NCBI RefSeq assembly: GCF_017741935.1
Contig: NZ_JAGHMH010000028.1
Coordinates: forward strand, 62,001 to 126,000
DNA: 64,000 nucleotides
Direction: 5' to 3'
Origin: Rhizobium sp. 16-449-1b
GTDB lineage: Bacteria > Pseudomonadota > Alphaproteobacteria > Rhizobiales > Rhizobiaceae
The translations under genes were made by a program, and so were the position numbers. Shown piece by piece: positions 11,926 to 21,028 of the stretch (positions are counted from its first letter, which is position 1; each line of letters begins with the position of its first letter). Below the pieces are notes generated by a model. That model made no database searches and was not told where the DNA came from. It saw nothing but the letters and a program-made list of their open reading frames with translations.

Positions 11926-12048
11926 GATCGTCCCCATTATCGGTATGCAGTGTTGCGCTGAAAATGACATGGAGAATCAAGGCTTCAAAGCGAAAAAACG
12001 GGTAGCACCGTTATTTGACGTAGATGGATTGGCCGGCGGCTTTCGCGC

Positions 12049-12927
12049 CTAGCGTGGCTGCAACATGCCGAACCAGGCGACGAGCGCGACAACCGTCAAG
12101 CCGAGGACGATCTCGGTGATGACGCAAATCTTCAGCGGAAGAAGAGAGTGATCTCGAGCAAACTTCGGCACGAAGACATAGCGATTGACGATTGCAATCA
12201 ATACCATTGCCGCCACCACCGCGATCTTGGCGCTCAGCAGACGCTGATAGCTGAACGACCAATCCGACGGCACTCCTGCGAGGATAAGCAGCGTGTTCGC
12301 GGCGCCGGAGAGAAGCACGAGCGCAACGGCGACATGCCCCGCTGTCGAAAACCGCATGACCGCGACGCGCGCATCGGCCTGCAGCGCGCCGCGTCCAAGC
12401 ATCGGCAGGATCAAGAGCACCGGCACGAGCGCACCCAGCCAGGCACCGCCTGACAGAAGATGCACACCATCATTGATGCGGTGGAGCACCCTAAGCCAGC
12501 CGCTGTTCATCGCCGCGTGGCCGCTCAGTGTAAGGCTGAGCAGTAAAAGCGCCGAGCAGGCGGCCCGTCCCATTTGGCGATACCTAGACGGAAGAACCAC
12601 TGTCGCGCCAAGCAGCACCGCGCCGACGGCCTGGACCATCCAGGCTGTCCCGACATCCGTCTGGGTGAGCACGGCGCAGAGCATCTCCGGCGCGAACAGA
12701 TCGGACCACCCGTCGCCGATGATCGCCGTGCGGAGCGGGAGCATGGCAACCGTGGAGGCGAACGCGACTGCGATTGCAGCAGCGCTCAACCACCGCAGCC
12801 GGACTCCTACAATGCGTGCAAGTTCGGGCGACACGAGCGCGCAGAGATAGGCGGAGCTACCCCAGATCAGGATAACAGCGGCGTCGAAGAGAAAGCGGCA
12901 GACGATAAGGGCCGCATCAGGCGTCAC
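12049..12927 (-). CDS. copD: Copper resistance membrane protein CopD
   Basis: Inner-membrane protein of 292 residues with about eight hydrophobic helices and the CopD domain toward the C-terminus (HLLSGGAWLGALVPV, then FSTAGHVAVALVLLSG). CopD works with periplasmic CopC in copper uptake or delivery. The start is taken as GTG at 12927 because it overlaps the copC stop (GTGA), giving translational coupling and the sequence (M)TPDAALIVCRF. The longer frame would run into the copC coding sequence. The protein ends about 120 bases before the HupE gene on the same strand. Confidence 0.88.
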   Translation of the reverse strand: MTPDAALIVCRFLFDAAVILIWGSSAYLCALVSPELARIVGVRLRWLSAAAIAVAFASTVAMLPLRTAIIGDGWSDLFAPEMLCAVLTQTDVGTAWMVQAVGAVLLGATVVLPSRYRQMGRAACSALLLLSLTLSGHAAMNSGWLRVLHRINDGVHLLSGGAWLGALVPVLLILPMLGRGALQADARVAVMRFSTAGHVAVALVLLSGAANTLLILAGVPSDWSFSYQRLLSAKIAVVAAMVLIAIVNRYVFVPKFARDHSLLPLKICVITEIVLGLTVVALVAWFGMLQPR

Positions 12928-13304
12928 GGCTTGACCGTGAAGCCATAGCTGCCCTTCGTCTTGTGGCCATCCGTCGACAGCACGTGCCACTCGACAACAT
13001 ACCCGCCGGCATCAAGGCTTCCAGAAACCGGGACAGTGAGGGTCTTTCCGTCGTCCGACAGCTTTGCATCGCCGGTCGGAACCTGCTTGTCGCCGGCACC
13101 GGCAATCGTCGCGCCCGAGAAGCGGAGGTTAAGCTCCTCGGAGAAATGCAGTTCGACTGCCGCAGGAGATGCCTGCACCGTCGACTTATTGTCGGGAACA
13201 CTTGACGTCAGATGCGCATGGGCGCTCGCCTGCCCTACGGCAACAAGAGTGGCAACGAAGGACGCGATAAGGAATTTGCTCGTTTTAGACATAGGATTGC
13301 TCAT
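12924..13304 (-). CDS. copC: Periplasmic copper-binding protein CopC
   Basis: Small secreted copper carrier of 126 residues. The signal peptide ends GQASA, so the mature protein begins HAHLTSSVP, with the N-terminal histidine used for Cu(II) binding in CopC. The second site, STDGHKTKGSYGF near the C-terminus, supplies the conserved aspartate and histidine. No methionine-rich Cu(I) loop is seen, so this looks like a Cu(II)-only CopC. The start may be at 13304 or at the second ATG (13292); neither has a strong ribosome site. The gene is followed by copD with a 4-base overlap, and the PCu(A)C chaperone gene lies immediately upstream. Confidence 0.92.
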   Translation of the reverse strand: MSNPMSKTSKFLIASFVATLVAVGQASAHAHLTSSVPDNKSTVQASPAAVELHFSEELNLRFSGATIAGAGDKQVPTGDAKLSDDGKTLTVPVSGSLDAGGYVVEWHVLSTDGHKTKGSYGFTVKP

Positions 13305-13348
13305 TGTAGTGATTTGCTGATTGCTGATGACAGTCTAATGCCTGCCGC

Positions 13349-13852
13349 CTATTGCGGCTTGGACATATCGCTCATCCCGGAATGACCATCCATCTTCATG
13401 GCGTTGGCGCCGCCTACCGCGAATTCGACATCCACCTGTCCGGCCTGTTCGAAAGTCAGGGTCGCCTTGACCGTCTCGCCTTGCTTGAAGGGCTGGGCGA
13501 CATCCGTGAACATGACATGGTAGCCGCCCGGCTTAAGCTCGATCGTCTGCCCTGCCGGAATGACGAGGCCATCAGTGACGGGCCGCATGGTCATGACACC
13601 GTTATTGACGCTCATCTGGTGAATTTCAGAGGATTTGGCGCGCGTTGAGGTGATGCCCACGAGCTTGTCGTCGGCCTTGCCCTTGTTGGTGATGCTGAGA
13701 TAGCCGCCACCGACTTTCGCACCGGGCACCATGGCGCGGGCGTGTGGATTGGAGATCTCGATGTCGCCTGCGGTGACCGTCTGTGCGCCGGCGGGCACAC
13801 CGAAAGTGACTGCAAGAAAGAGAATAGCCAGAAGGGCTGTAAGCTTCTTCAT
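13349..13852 (-). CDS. PCu(A)C-type periplasmic copper chaperone
   Basis: Periplasmic Cu(I) chaperone of 167 residues (DUF461 fold), delivering copper to cytochrome oxidase or its assembly factors. The start at 13852 (MKKLTALLAILF) has AGGAAC 7 bases upstream and begins a clear signal peptide ending PAGAQ. Frames starting further upstream lack this. The family binding residues are visible: HARAMVPG, GGGYLSI, IHQMS...MRPV and GGYHVMF, supplying the H-M-M-H set. The tail is rich in Met and His (MKMDGHSGMSDM), a possible second copper site. It lies upstream of copC and copD on the same strand. Confidence 0.93.
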   Translation of the reverse strand: MKKLTALLAILFLAVTFGVPAGAQTVTAGDIEISNPHARAMVPGAKVGGGYLSITNKGKADDKLVGITSTRAKSSEIHQMSVNNGVMTMRPVTDGLVIPAGQTIELKPGGYHVMFTDVAQPFKQGETVKATLTFEQAGQVDVEFAVGGANAMKMDGHSGMSDMSKPQ

Positions 13853-13995
13853 GATGATTGTTCCTGCCAGAGCGACCGCTGTTTCAGGAGGCTCGCGTGA
13901 CCAACATGTCATGCGGCATCGGCAGCGGACGGATGTGTGAGACAGACTGGATATCGATGCGGGTTCACTGGCTAAACAGCGAACCGCATGGCAGC

Positions 13996-14412
13996 TCAAA
14001 CTTGAGCAACGTCCAACGGAGGCCCCCTGGGACCGCCGCCGGGTGATAAAGGCCTGCTTTCATCGACCGCAGAGCCGCGGCGCGGGCCAGGATTGGTGAG
14101 GATCGCGATGCCTCGCCATGCGACAAAAGCGGGAGCTGGCAAGACGGTCGACGCGCTGATCCGGCAAGCCTCGCAGCCATGCGCGTGGACCTTACTGTTG
14201 TGATGCGTGGGCTGCGCCTTGTCGACCGTGCAGATAACGGGCGCGGTTCCATCCGGCAGCACATATTCGGAAAGCTCATCGGGGATGAATGCGCCATCGG
14301 CGAAGGCCGGCGCCTGATGCGCGAAGCCCACAAGGACCAGCGCAACGACGCAGCTGATACGCACCAGCCATCGAACTATGCCTGCTTCCGCCGCTTTCAC
14401 CTGAGTCCTCAC
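13996..14412 (-). CDS. Small exported protein with CxxC motif, copper-cluster associated (DUF2946-like)
   Basis: Hypothetical protein of 138 residues. One hydrophobic N-terminal helix (about 14-36) ends near APAFA, suggesting export or membrane anchoring. The middle has paired histidines (PTHHNSKVHAHGCEACRIS), a plausible metal site with a CxxC. The last about 40 residues are low-complexity and rich in Gly and Pro. Position and features recall DUF2946 proteins found beside copper chaperones, but the match is from memory only. It is the first gene of the minus-strand copper set, 143 bases before the PCu(A)C gene. No CueR-type dyad is visible upstream. Confidence 0.62.
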   Translation of the reverse strand: MRTQVKAAEAGIVRWLVRISCVVALVLVGFAHQAPAFADGAFIPDELSEYVLPDGTAPVICTVDKAQPTHHNSKVHAHGCEACRISASTVLPAPAFVAWRGIAILTNPGPRRGSAVDESRPLSPGGGPRGPPLDVAQV

Positions 14413-14503
14413 CGCTCACTCGCATCGTCTTTACGCAAAATGCCAGCAAATCTCAATGCGACAGTTTAGGCAATCGGCAGGCGCTGCCGGGCTGCTCGCG
14501 AGC

Positions 14504-16045
14504 TCATGGGACTTGGCGTACGGAGCCCGACCAGGACATTGCCGCACGGCCAAACCTGGTTCTGATCACGCGCGGCAGCGCTTCGGGCGGCAGCAATTCG
14601 GCGAGGGTCTTGAGCGAGTAAAGCCCGGTTGCAGCGGTGGAGACGAGACCAATCGAGCTCGCCAGCCACAGCGGCAGGAATTGGAAGCTCAGAAATACTA
14701 GGCCAGACAGCGGAAGGTACGCCATGACGAGGATGCGATTGATCGCCGAGTAGCGGAAGCCGGTATAGCGCCGGGCAATCCAATAGATGAGAATGCTGTG
14801 CCACACATAAAGGCCGAAAAACGCGACGCCGGCGCCGACCGTGCCGAAACTTTTCACGCAGATCCAGGCAAGCCCGACATGAACGATAGCCGCCGCCACT
14901 TCAGTCCAGAAGAAAATCCTCTGAGCGCCCTTGGCCAGTATGATGAAGCCGATCGGCCATGCGACAATGCGGAGCATCATGCCCAGGCAAATCCAGCGCA
15001 ATAGGTCTACTGCCGAGTAGAACGCCGGCGAGTAGAAGACATGCATGATGACAGGCGCAAGCGTGAGCGTTGCCAGCAACCCCGGACCGGCAAGCAAGAC
15101 GCTGACCTGCGTCTGCTCGTTGACCAGGCGATTGCACTCTTCGTTGTCATTGGCAACGCCTGTAAGTCGCGGATAGAAATCAGTTCCCATCGCCTGCAGA
15201 ATGAACCCGGCGTATAGCCCGCCGAGCGACCATGCTGCCTGATAGAGCCCGGCGGCGACGATACCGGCCTCGTCAAGAACGATGATGCGGATCGCATAAG
15301 CGCTGCCGAACGTCAGGAAGCCGCTCACCATGAAGATGAAGCCCAGCTTGAACAGGCCACCGGCTTCCGCCCACAACTCTGCAAGCGATAGCCGACATGG
15401 AATGATCTCAATCTTGCGGCTGTACCACCACGAGGTCATCAGCGTCGCCGCGGCGACGCAGACGAGCGAGGCGACGATGCCGTTCTCACCGTAGAGATAG
15501 ATGATCGGAATGCTGAAGACCGTGCTGAAAAATGCCCCGAGCATACTGAGCCACGCGAGGCTGGCGATATCGCGCATACCCTGAACGAGGGCCGCCTGCC
15601 CACCGGACATCACCTGAAAGGCAATCACGACGGACAACAACCTCATCGCGGTCGCATGCTGGTCATCGCCAAATGTCCAACGGGCGATCGGCCCGGCAAG
15701 ACACGCCATCATCAACGTGCCAAGCAGCCCGAGAGCCACGGAAATGCGCCGTAGAGCAGTGGCCGTTCGCGCAATTCGTTCGGGATCGTTACTGCCGGCG
15801 GATTCCGCGATCTGGCGCACACCGCTCGCATTTAGGCCAAAACCCGCGACCGAGTGAACAATATCGGTGGTGGCATTATATAGCCCGATCAAGCCGACGC
15901 CCTCCGGCCCCAACATGAGCGCCATAGCCTTGTTGCGAACGACCGAGAAGCCAATATTCACGACAGAGGATCCACCGATCATCACCGTCGATTTCAAGAT
16001 CTGAGTATAGCTTTGCCGCCCTGCCGTGTTCAGACTTGACGCCAT
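14504..16045 (-). CDS. Polysaccharide flippase (Wzx/MATE-like)
   Basis: Integral membrane protein of about 513 residues from the ATG at 16045, with about 12 to 14 hydrophobic helices and the N-terminal pattern of O-antigen and exopolysaccharide flippases (SYTQILKSTVMIGGSSVVNIG, where a short loop precedes TM1). It should move lipid-linked repeat units across the inner membrane. The start is uncertain: no strong ribosome site precedes 16045, and the open frame extends to 16177. It follows the ExoF-like gene on the same strand. No glycosyltransferase or polymerase is nearby, so the repeat unit must be made elsewhere. Confidence 0.85.
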   Translation of the reverse strand: MASSLNTAGRQSYTQILKSTVMIGGSSVVNIGFSVVRNKAMALMLGPEGVGLIGLYNATTDIVHSVAGFGLNASGVRQIAESAGSNDPERIARTATALRRISVALGLLGTLMMACLAGPIARWTFGDDQHATAMRLLSVVIAFQVMSGGQAALVQGMRDIASLAWLSMLGAFFSTVFSIPIIYLYGENGIVASLVCVAAATLMTSWWYSRKIEIIPCRLSLAELWAEAGGLFKLGFIFMVSGFLTFGSAYAIRIIVLDEAGIVAAGLYQAAWSLGGLYAGFILQAMGTDFYPRLTGVANDNEECNRLVNEQTQVSVLLAGPGLLATLTLAPVIMHVFYSPAFYSAVDLLRWICLGMMLRIVAWPIGFIILAKGAQRIFFWTEVAAAIVHVGLAWICVKSFGTVGAGVAFFGLYVWHSILIYWIARRYTGFRYSAINRILVMAYLPLSGLVFLSFQFLPLWLASSIGLVSTAATGLYSLKTLAELLPPEALPRVIRTRFGRAAMSWSGSVRQVP

Positions 16046-16196
16046 CAAGGCACGCTGACCCGCAACTGCGCAAACCCGTGGAACCACGCACGCATGCCGC
16101 TCATGCGCTTCCGGCGACGGCCAATCAACGTCACAGCTTTGTCCTCGGCACGCCCCTTTATTGACGGTCCAACACAAGAGAGCATCTTTGATTTCA

Positions 16197-17507
16197 TCAT
16201 CGGCTGGCCTGATCCGCGATGTCGGCTGAAACCTGCTCGACCGGCCTCGTTCCCTGCAGCGACGGTTGCGTCACTTTGACAACGTCGCCGGGGAGCAAGA
16301 CCGTCGCCTCGGAGGCGGAAATCTCGACCACGGATCCATCGTCCTTGCGAACGATGACGAACGTCAGCGCAGCCTTTCCATCCGGATGCATCGCGCCGCC
16401 GATGGATGAGAGGCTACTCAGCACGAGTTTCTGACTGGTTTCGCGCTTCACTTTCAACTGCACCAGCGTTGCGCGTTCCGACTGAAGATCGGAAGCAACC
16501 TCCGTTTTTCGTTCATCGTAAAGCGCCTGGAGATCTCGTGTCGTCTGGCTGATGCTTTGGCGGGCGCGCATGATCGCCGTTGTAATATCGAGCCGGTCAT
16601 CCTGAAAGCTTCTGAGCGCACGCTCCACCTCGGCCTGCCGGGTTGCCACCACGGCGCCTTTGGCAACGAGAGTTGCGGTGGCATCGACCTGCTGCTGTAT
16701 GGATTTGATATTCAGATCCGTGCTGGCCGTCTTCTGGTCGAGAACATGAATCTCTTCGTTCAACAGATCACGCAGTTCGACAAGCGATTTCGCCTTGCGA
16801 TCAATCGAGTTGGCCCTTGCCTGGAAGATAACCTGCTCCTGGTTATAGATCGCTGCGGCAAACGGATCTGACTTGTCGGCCTGTGTAGAGAGATCCACAG
16901 TGTTCGCACCTGCCATCTCCGCTTCCAGCCGGGCAATCTTTGCATTGCTTCGCGTTATGGAGTCATCGAGTTCCTTCAACGCACCCGCCAGACGTGTCAC
17001 TTCGCTTGCGCCTTCCAGCGCCAGCGGCGCCCGAAACGCCCCGCCGCTCATCGCAAGAACTTGCAGAACGGTGAGACCGGGACTGAACTTATAGTCACCG
17101 GGCCTGGATACGTCGCCAACCACGTAGACCGGTGGGTACTCAAGTATCTCAACGGTCGCCGCCGGCGCCTCGACAAGTCCGATCTTTTGTTTCAGGCGGT
17201 TTGCGATTTCCGCGGCCAGTCCGTCGTCATCAAGATCGCCGACCGCAATGCTTCCAAGCACCGGCACGGATACGGTTCCCGCATCCGAGACCGTGAAATC
17301 GCCTCCAATAGAACCCCATTGCTCATAGACGCCCTTGGTGGGCATCCACTGCACGACCGTCAGCTTGATCTTTGTGTGAGGCGGAAGAGGCGCGCTATTG
17401 GCAGCACCGGCAAACATTGCCACTCCCAACGCAAGCAGCGCCAGAAGGCGCCGCTGACTGGATGGCAGCCGACGCCCGGTCAACAAAGGCGTATGTTGCA
17501 TGAACAT
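16197..17507 (-). CDS. ExoF-like polysaccharide export protein (Wza/SLBB family)
   Basis: Periplasmic or outer-membrane polysaccharide export component, 436 residues. An N-terminal signal peptide ends near GAANS/APLPP. The Poly_export domain (about 45-120) is followed by an SLBB motif (PPVYVVGDVSRPGDYKFSPG, about 125-145). A long coiled coil (about 170-340) links to a C-terminal second domain with LLPGDVVKV. This layout is that of ExoF of Sinorhizobium, not of the short lipoprotein Wza, since there is no lipobox cysteine. It diverges from the Wzz-type gene at 17989 across a 480-base gap. Confidence 0.88.
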   Translation of the reverse strand: MFMQHTPLLTGRRLPSSQRRLLALLALGVAMFAGAANSAPLPPHTKIKLTVVQWMPTKGVYEQWGSIGGDFTVSDAGTVSVPVLGSIAVGDLDDDGLAAEIANRLKQKIGLVEAPAATVEILEYPPVYVVGDVSRPGDYKFSPGLTVLQVLAMSGGAFRAPLALEGASEVTRLAGALKELDDSITRSNAKIARLEAEMAGANTVDLSTQADKSDPFAAAIYNQEQVIFQARANSIDRKAKSLVELRDLLNEEIHVLDQKTASTDLNIKSIQQQVDATATLVAKGAVVATRQAEVERALRSFQDDRLDITTAIMRARQSISQTTRDLQALYDERKTEVASDLQSERATLVQLKVKRETSQKLVLSSLSSIGGAMHPDGKAALTFVIVRKDDGSVVEISASEATVLLPGDVVKVTQPSLQGTRPVEQVSADIADQASR

Positions 17508-17988
17508 GCTCGATCATTCCTCACGATGGCACATACGTCCGGAATTCGACGGCCTCCAGCGATTTGGCCGCGATCCTTTGCCTGAATGACGCAGGACTTA
17601 TTGAATTTCCTGTAAGTAATATCCTCTATATTGCTGGCAGGAATCAATATCTCTCCCTGTACCAAAATAGACTGACGTTTTTGACGGAACCATCGAGCGA
17701 AAAGCGGTCATCCGCACCATACAAGCCTGATTTTCGTCATCTATCCGGCATCGCGACCAGCGCACTTGCGCGCAAATATAAGTTTTCTACAAGTATAAAT
17801 TTGGCATTATTATAAATATTCTTCGAAATGCATGCTCAAAGGGGTGATAAATTTGCGCACCCTGTCCAAAGGTACTAGCAACTCGGACATGGCATCCACT
17901 ATCGACGAACTACCCCGCGAGAGGGAAACGGCTGAAAATGTCTCCGGCTTAAAACACCAACAATCTCTCAGGATCAGGCGAACTTGTA
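17508..17988. other. Divergent intergenic region of the polysaccharide genes
   Basis: About 480 bases between the ExoF-like gene and the divergent Wzz-type gene. The part 17775-17850 is markedly AT-rich and probably holds promoters, but I cannot assign -35/-10 boxes with confidence. A short frame on the plus strand (TTG at 17564 to 17815) reads LIEFPVSNILYIAGRNQY, faintly like the start of a LytTR DNA-binding domain. It lacks the rest of the domain and a ribosome site, and is not annotated as a gene. Confidence 0.5.
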
Positions 17989-19524
17989 ATGGGTGATATC
18001 GATATTCGTTTCTACTGCTCGATTCTGTTGAGGCGACTGCCCTACATCATCGGTATAACCTGCGTCACGACGGCACTCGCGTTGGTCGTGGCCTTGTTGA
18101 TGCCTCGAACATATCAGTCGGCGGCGAAAATACTCGTTGAGGCCCCACAGATTCCGACGAACCTTGTCAAATCCACGGTTCCGACAAGCGCTCTCGAGCA
18201 ACTGCTGATCCTTCAGCAGCAAATGACGACCGGTGACAATCTGGTGCAGCTCGCAGACAAATTAGGCGTCTACGAAGACGAGAAGGAAACCCCGACGACA
18301 GACGCGCTCGTCAAGGACATGCGGTCGCGCATTACCTTTGATCAACTGCCTCTCGGAGACGGCGCGACCACCGTTTTCAGCGTGGGGTTCGAGGCCGGAA
18401 CACCGGTCCTGGCCGCGAAGGCGGCCAATGAGCTCGCCTCGTTGATCCTTCTTAGCAATCAACAGCAGCGCACGGACCGAGCCGGCGACACGCTGCAGTT
18501 CTTCAACGAGGAGGTGAAGCGGCTGGATGTCGAGCTTAACCGGATCGAAGCCGAGCTTCTGAAATTCAAGACCGATCACAGGGATACCCTTCCCGAGAGC
18601 CTGGACTTTCGCCGGCAGCAGCAAAGCAGCCAGCAGGAACGTCTGGTAGCGCTGGAACGCGAGGAGGCGGATCTTCGCACCAGGCGGAGCCTGCTTGCGG
18701 AAAACTCCATGGCTGTGGGAAATGTCGGCCCCGTAAGCGCCGAGCAGCAGATGCTTATGGATCTCAATAAAGCACTGGCCGAGCAGCTGGCAATTTTCTC
18801 CGAGGATAGCCCCAACATCGTCAATCTGCGCGCGCGCATCGCGGCGTTGCGCGGCCAGAACGCGACAAAGACAGGTGCCGCGACCAGCAAGCAGCCATCG
18901 TCGGCCCTTGATCTGCAGTTGGCCGATATCGACAAACGTCTGGAGGCTATCGAGCGCGAACGAGCGTCGCTGACGCAAAGCATCGCCGACCTCACAAAAT
19001 CCGTCAGTGCGACACCTGCCACCGAAACCGGATTGAGCGTCATTGAACGCAATCTCGGAAACATCCAGACACAGTACAACACCGCAATCGCACGACGCGC
19101 TGAGGCATCGCTTGGTACGCAGATCGAAGCGCGCTCGGACGGCGGACGCTTCTCCTTGCTTGAAGCGGCCAAGCCGCCGGAAACGCCGGTGAAGTCGAAG
19201 CGCCGGATGATCGTGCTTGCCGGGGCCCTCGGCGGGATGGGTCTTGGTCTCGGCCTTACCTTGCTGCTTGAGCTGATGAACCGCACGATCCGCAGACCAT
19301 CGGAACTGAGCCAGCTCCTGCAGCGTCAGCCACTCGGCGTCATTCCCTACATCGCGTCACCGGCGGAGACGACGGGCGGTTTCTATAACAAGCGGTTTGC
19401 GGCCGCCGCCGTTTCGGCAAGCGTCATCCCCGCCTTCCTCTTGATTATCCATTACTTCTACGCGCCGTTGGCGAGCGCTTTTCAAAGGCTGCTATCCGGC
19501 TTCATGAAGCCCGGTTCGATGTAA
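17989..19524 (+). CDS. Wzz/GumC-type polysaccharide chain-length determinant
   Basis: Inner-membrane co-polymerase of 511 residues that controls polysaccharide chain length and export. A Wzz domain begins after TM1 (about 20-42, with MPRTYQSAAKILVE just after). A long periplasmic coiled coil spans about 160-370. TM2 comes at about 405-425, preceded by the Pro-rich AAKPPETPVKSKR motif of this family. A third hydrophobic segment lies near the C-terminus (ASVIPAFLLIIHYFYAPL). The cytoplasmic kinase domain that is fused in ExoP is absent; it is encoded separately by the next gene, 54 bases downstream. Confidence 0.9.
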   Translation: MGDIDIRFYCSILLRRLPYIIGITCVTTALALVVALLMPRTYQSAAKILVEAPQIPTNLVKSTVPTSALEQLLILQQQMTTGDNLVQLADKLGVYEDEKETPTTDALVKDMRSRITFDQLPLGDGATTVFSVGFEAGTPVLAAKAANELASLILLSNQQQRTDRAGDTLQFFNEEVKRLDVELNRIEAELLKFKTDHRDTLPESLDFRRQQQSSQQERLVALEREEADLRTRRSLLAENSMAVGNVGPVSAEQQMLMDLNKALAEQLAIFSEDSPNIVNLRARIAALRGQNATKTGAATSKQPSSALDLQLADIDKRLEAIERERASLTQSIADLTKSVSATPATETGLSVIERNLGNIQTQYNTAIARRAEASLGTQIEARSDGGRFSLLEAAKPPETPVKSKRRMIVLAGALGGMGLGLGLTLLLELMNRTIRRPSELSQLLQRQPLGVIPYIASPAETTGGFYNKRFAAAAVSASVIPAFLLIIHYFYAPLASAFQRLLSGFMKPGSM

Positions 19525-19578
19525 CGCAACCACTGAAACCGATCAGCGACATCGAACAGAAAAGTTGAGGCAAACCCT

Positions 19579-20364
19579 ATGGAACAGACTCTGGTATCGT
19601 CGTTTTCGCAAGCGCTCCAGGAGAAGAATAACATGTCCACAGCGCCTTCGCGGGAGATCAGCGAGATAGCCTGGGAGAAGCTTCAGCCATTCACCCCTGA
19701 TGCGAGCCTCGCTGCACGAAACCGTATCGTCACGGTCAATCGCTCCGACACAGCGCACAGCGCTTTCGACATGATGCGAACCAGGATCCTGCAGAACATG
19801 CGGGAGAACAACTGGACATCCGTCGCCATTACCTCGCCCACACCAGGCTGCGGAAAGACCTTTACCGCGCTCAATCTGGCCTTCAGCCTCGCGAACCAGA
19901 AGGACTGCCGGACAGTTCTGCTCGATCTCGACATGAAGCGTCCGCAGGTCGGCAAGACGCTCGGAATGCGCGATGCCGCATCGATGGAATCCTTCCTGCG
20001 CGGCGAGTTGCAGGCCGACGACATATTCAGACGTCATGGCGACAATCTCGCCATTGCGGCCAACAAGCAGTCCGTCCAGTTTTCCGCGGAATTGCTCCAA
20101 AGCGCCGCGTCAACTCAGGCGCTTCAGGACATGCGTCGGAGAATGCGTCCTGATATCGTCATCTACGATCTGCCGCCGATGCTTTCCACAGACGACGTTC
20201 TGGCGTTCCTGCCCAATGTCGACTGTATAATCCTGGTCGCCGCGGCGGAGCAGAGCACTCTGAGCGAAATCGACATCTGTGAACAGACGCTTACCGAGAA
20301 AACAAACGTGCTTGGCGTCGTGCTGAACAAGTGCAAGTTCAGTGCGGAAAAGTACGGCTACTAG
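19579..20364 (+). CDS. CpsD/CapB-type tyrosine kinase (BY-kinase) for polysaccharide export
   Basis: Cytoplasmic BY-kinase-like ATPase of 261 residues. Walker A is SPTPGCGKTFTALN (about 88-101), Walker A' is VLLDLDMKRPQ, and Walker B is IVIYDLPPML. It should pair with the membrane Wzz-type protein encoded just upstream, giving the split arrangement common in Gram-positive bacteria. The C-terminal tail ends KYGY, so only two tyrosines are left of the usual tyrosine cluster; autophosphorylation may be reduced. GAGG precedes the start at 19579. A second ATG at 19633 is possible. Confidence 0.88.
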   Translation: MEQTLVSSFSQALQEKNNMSTAPSREISEIAWEKLQPFTPDASLAARNRIVTVNRSDTAHSAFDMMRTRILQNMRENNWTSVAITSPTPGCGKTFTALNLAFSLANQKDCRTVLLDLDMKRPQVGKTLGMRDAASMESFLRGELQADDIFRRHGDNLAIAANKQSVQFSAELLQSAASTQALQDMRRRMRPDIVIYDLPPMLSTDDVLAFLPNVDCIILVAAAEQSTLSEIDICEQTLTEKTNVLGVVLNKCKFSAEKYGY

Positions 20365-20397
20365 CAAAATCGGTGCGCGGCGCTACCACGCACATCG

Positions 20398-20898
20398 CTA
20401 GTTGCGTTGCAGGTTGATCTCGCTTGTAACGACCTGCTTGCCCGACGCGGGGTCCTTGTCGACCGTTCTGATCCGCAGTGCGTTTGCGCCCGCGCGCCGG
20501 ATTGTCATTGTCGCAGCACGATCGCCATTGACAATTCTGGACCACGTGACCGCAAGCTCGATGGCATCCCCGCGCCTTGCGCCGTTGAGTGTGGAAACCC
20601 TGCCCGAGGGACCGATGTAACGGCCAGCGTAACTCCCGCCGGTGGCCTTCAGCTGTGCGGAGACCGCACGCGAGACGACAAGCATACCGGTGCATTTGCC
20701 ATCCATCGATAGCGCTTCACCGTTGGCTTTCGATTGAAAACTGCAGCTTAGATTGATCGGAGAAGAGGCCGTTGTGCGCTTCATCATCCCGCTACCGGTC
20801 CAGCTACCGGCTAACGACTTCAGAAACGGCGACTCGTTCGCGGACGCACCCCCAGCGGTACAGACAATGAGCACGCACAAGGCGAGACGTTTCACCAT
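20398..20898 (-). CDS. Secreted hypothetical protein
   Basis: Protein of 166 residues from the ATG at 20898, chosen because GGAGGA lies 5 bases upstream and the product then starts with a signal peptide (MVKRLALCVLIVCTAGGASA/NE). The mature part begins SPFLKSLAGSWTGSG, the GxWxGxG opening seen in beta-barrel lipocalin-like domains, and is mostly predicted strands with two cysteines (SCSF, GKCTG) that could form a disulfide. I do not recognise a named family. It is convergent with the BY-kinase gene. A near-match to an EcfG-type promoter (GGAAC-N16-CATT, minus strand, 20927-20951) is one base off consensus. Confidence 0.78.
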   Translation of the reverse strand: MVKRLALCVLIVCTAGGASANESPFLKSLAGSWTGSGMMKRTTASSPINLSCSFQSKANGEALSMDGKCTGMLVVSRAVSAQLKATGGSYAGRYIGPSGRVSTLNGARRGDAIELAVTWSRIVNGDRAATMTIRRAGANALRIRTVDKDPASGKQVVTSEINLQRN

Positions 20899-20974
20899 CA
20901 CATCCTCCCGAAGTTCAATCCGGGAGAATGCGTGAGCAGCGGCAATGTTCCGCGTCTTCGTCCACCGCCGATAC

Positions 20975-21028
20975 AAAAACGGAGAACGACGCGTCTCTCA
21001 ATCAGACGATCGAGAGGCTGAGACGCGT
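20975..21028 (-). terminator. Probable terminator at the end of the rha/FAH transcription unit
   Basis: On the minus strand an outer stem (ACGCGTC / GACGCGT, 21022-21028 with 20989-20995) and an inner 8-base stem with one wobble (20996-21003 with 21008-21015) enclose the FAH-family gene stop. A TTTTT run follows about 9 bases later (20975-20979). The stem overlaps the stop codon, so the call is moderate. Confidence 0.5.

Noticed and set aside
20927..20951. GGAAC-N16-CATT upstream of the secreted hypothetical protein
   Set aside because: One base off in the -10 motif. Many one-mismatch matches are expected by chance in 64 kb, so I mention it under the gene but do not annotate a promoter.
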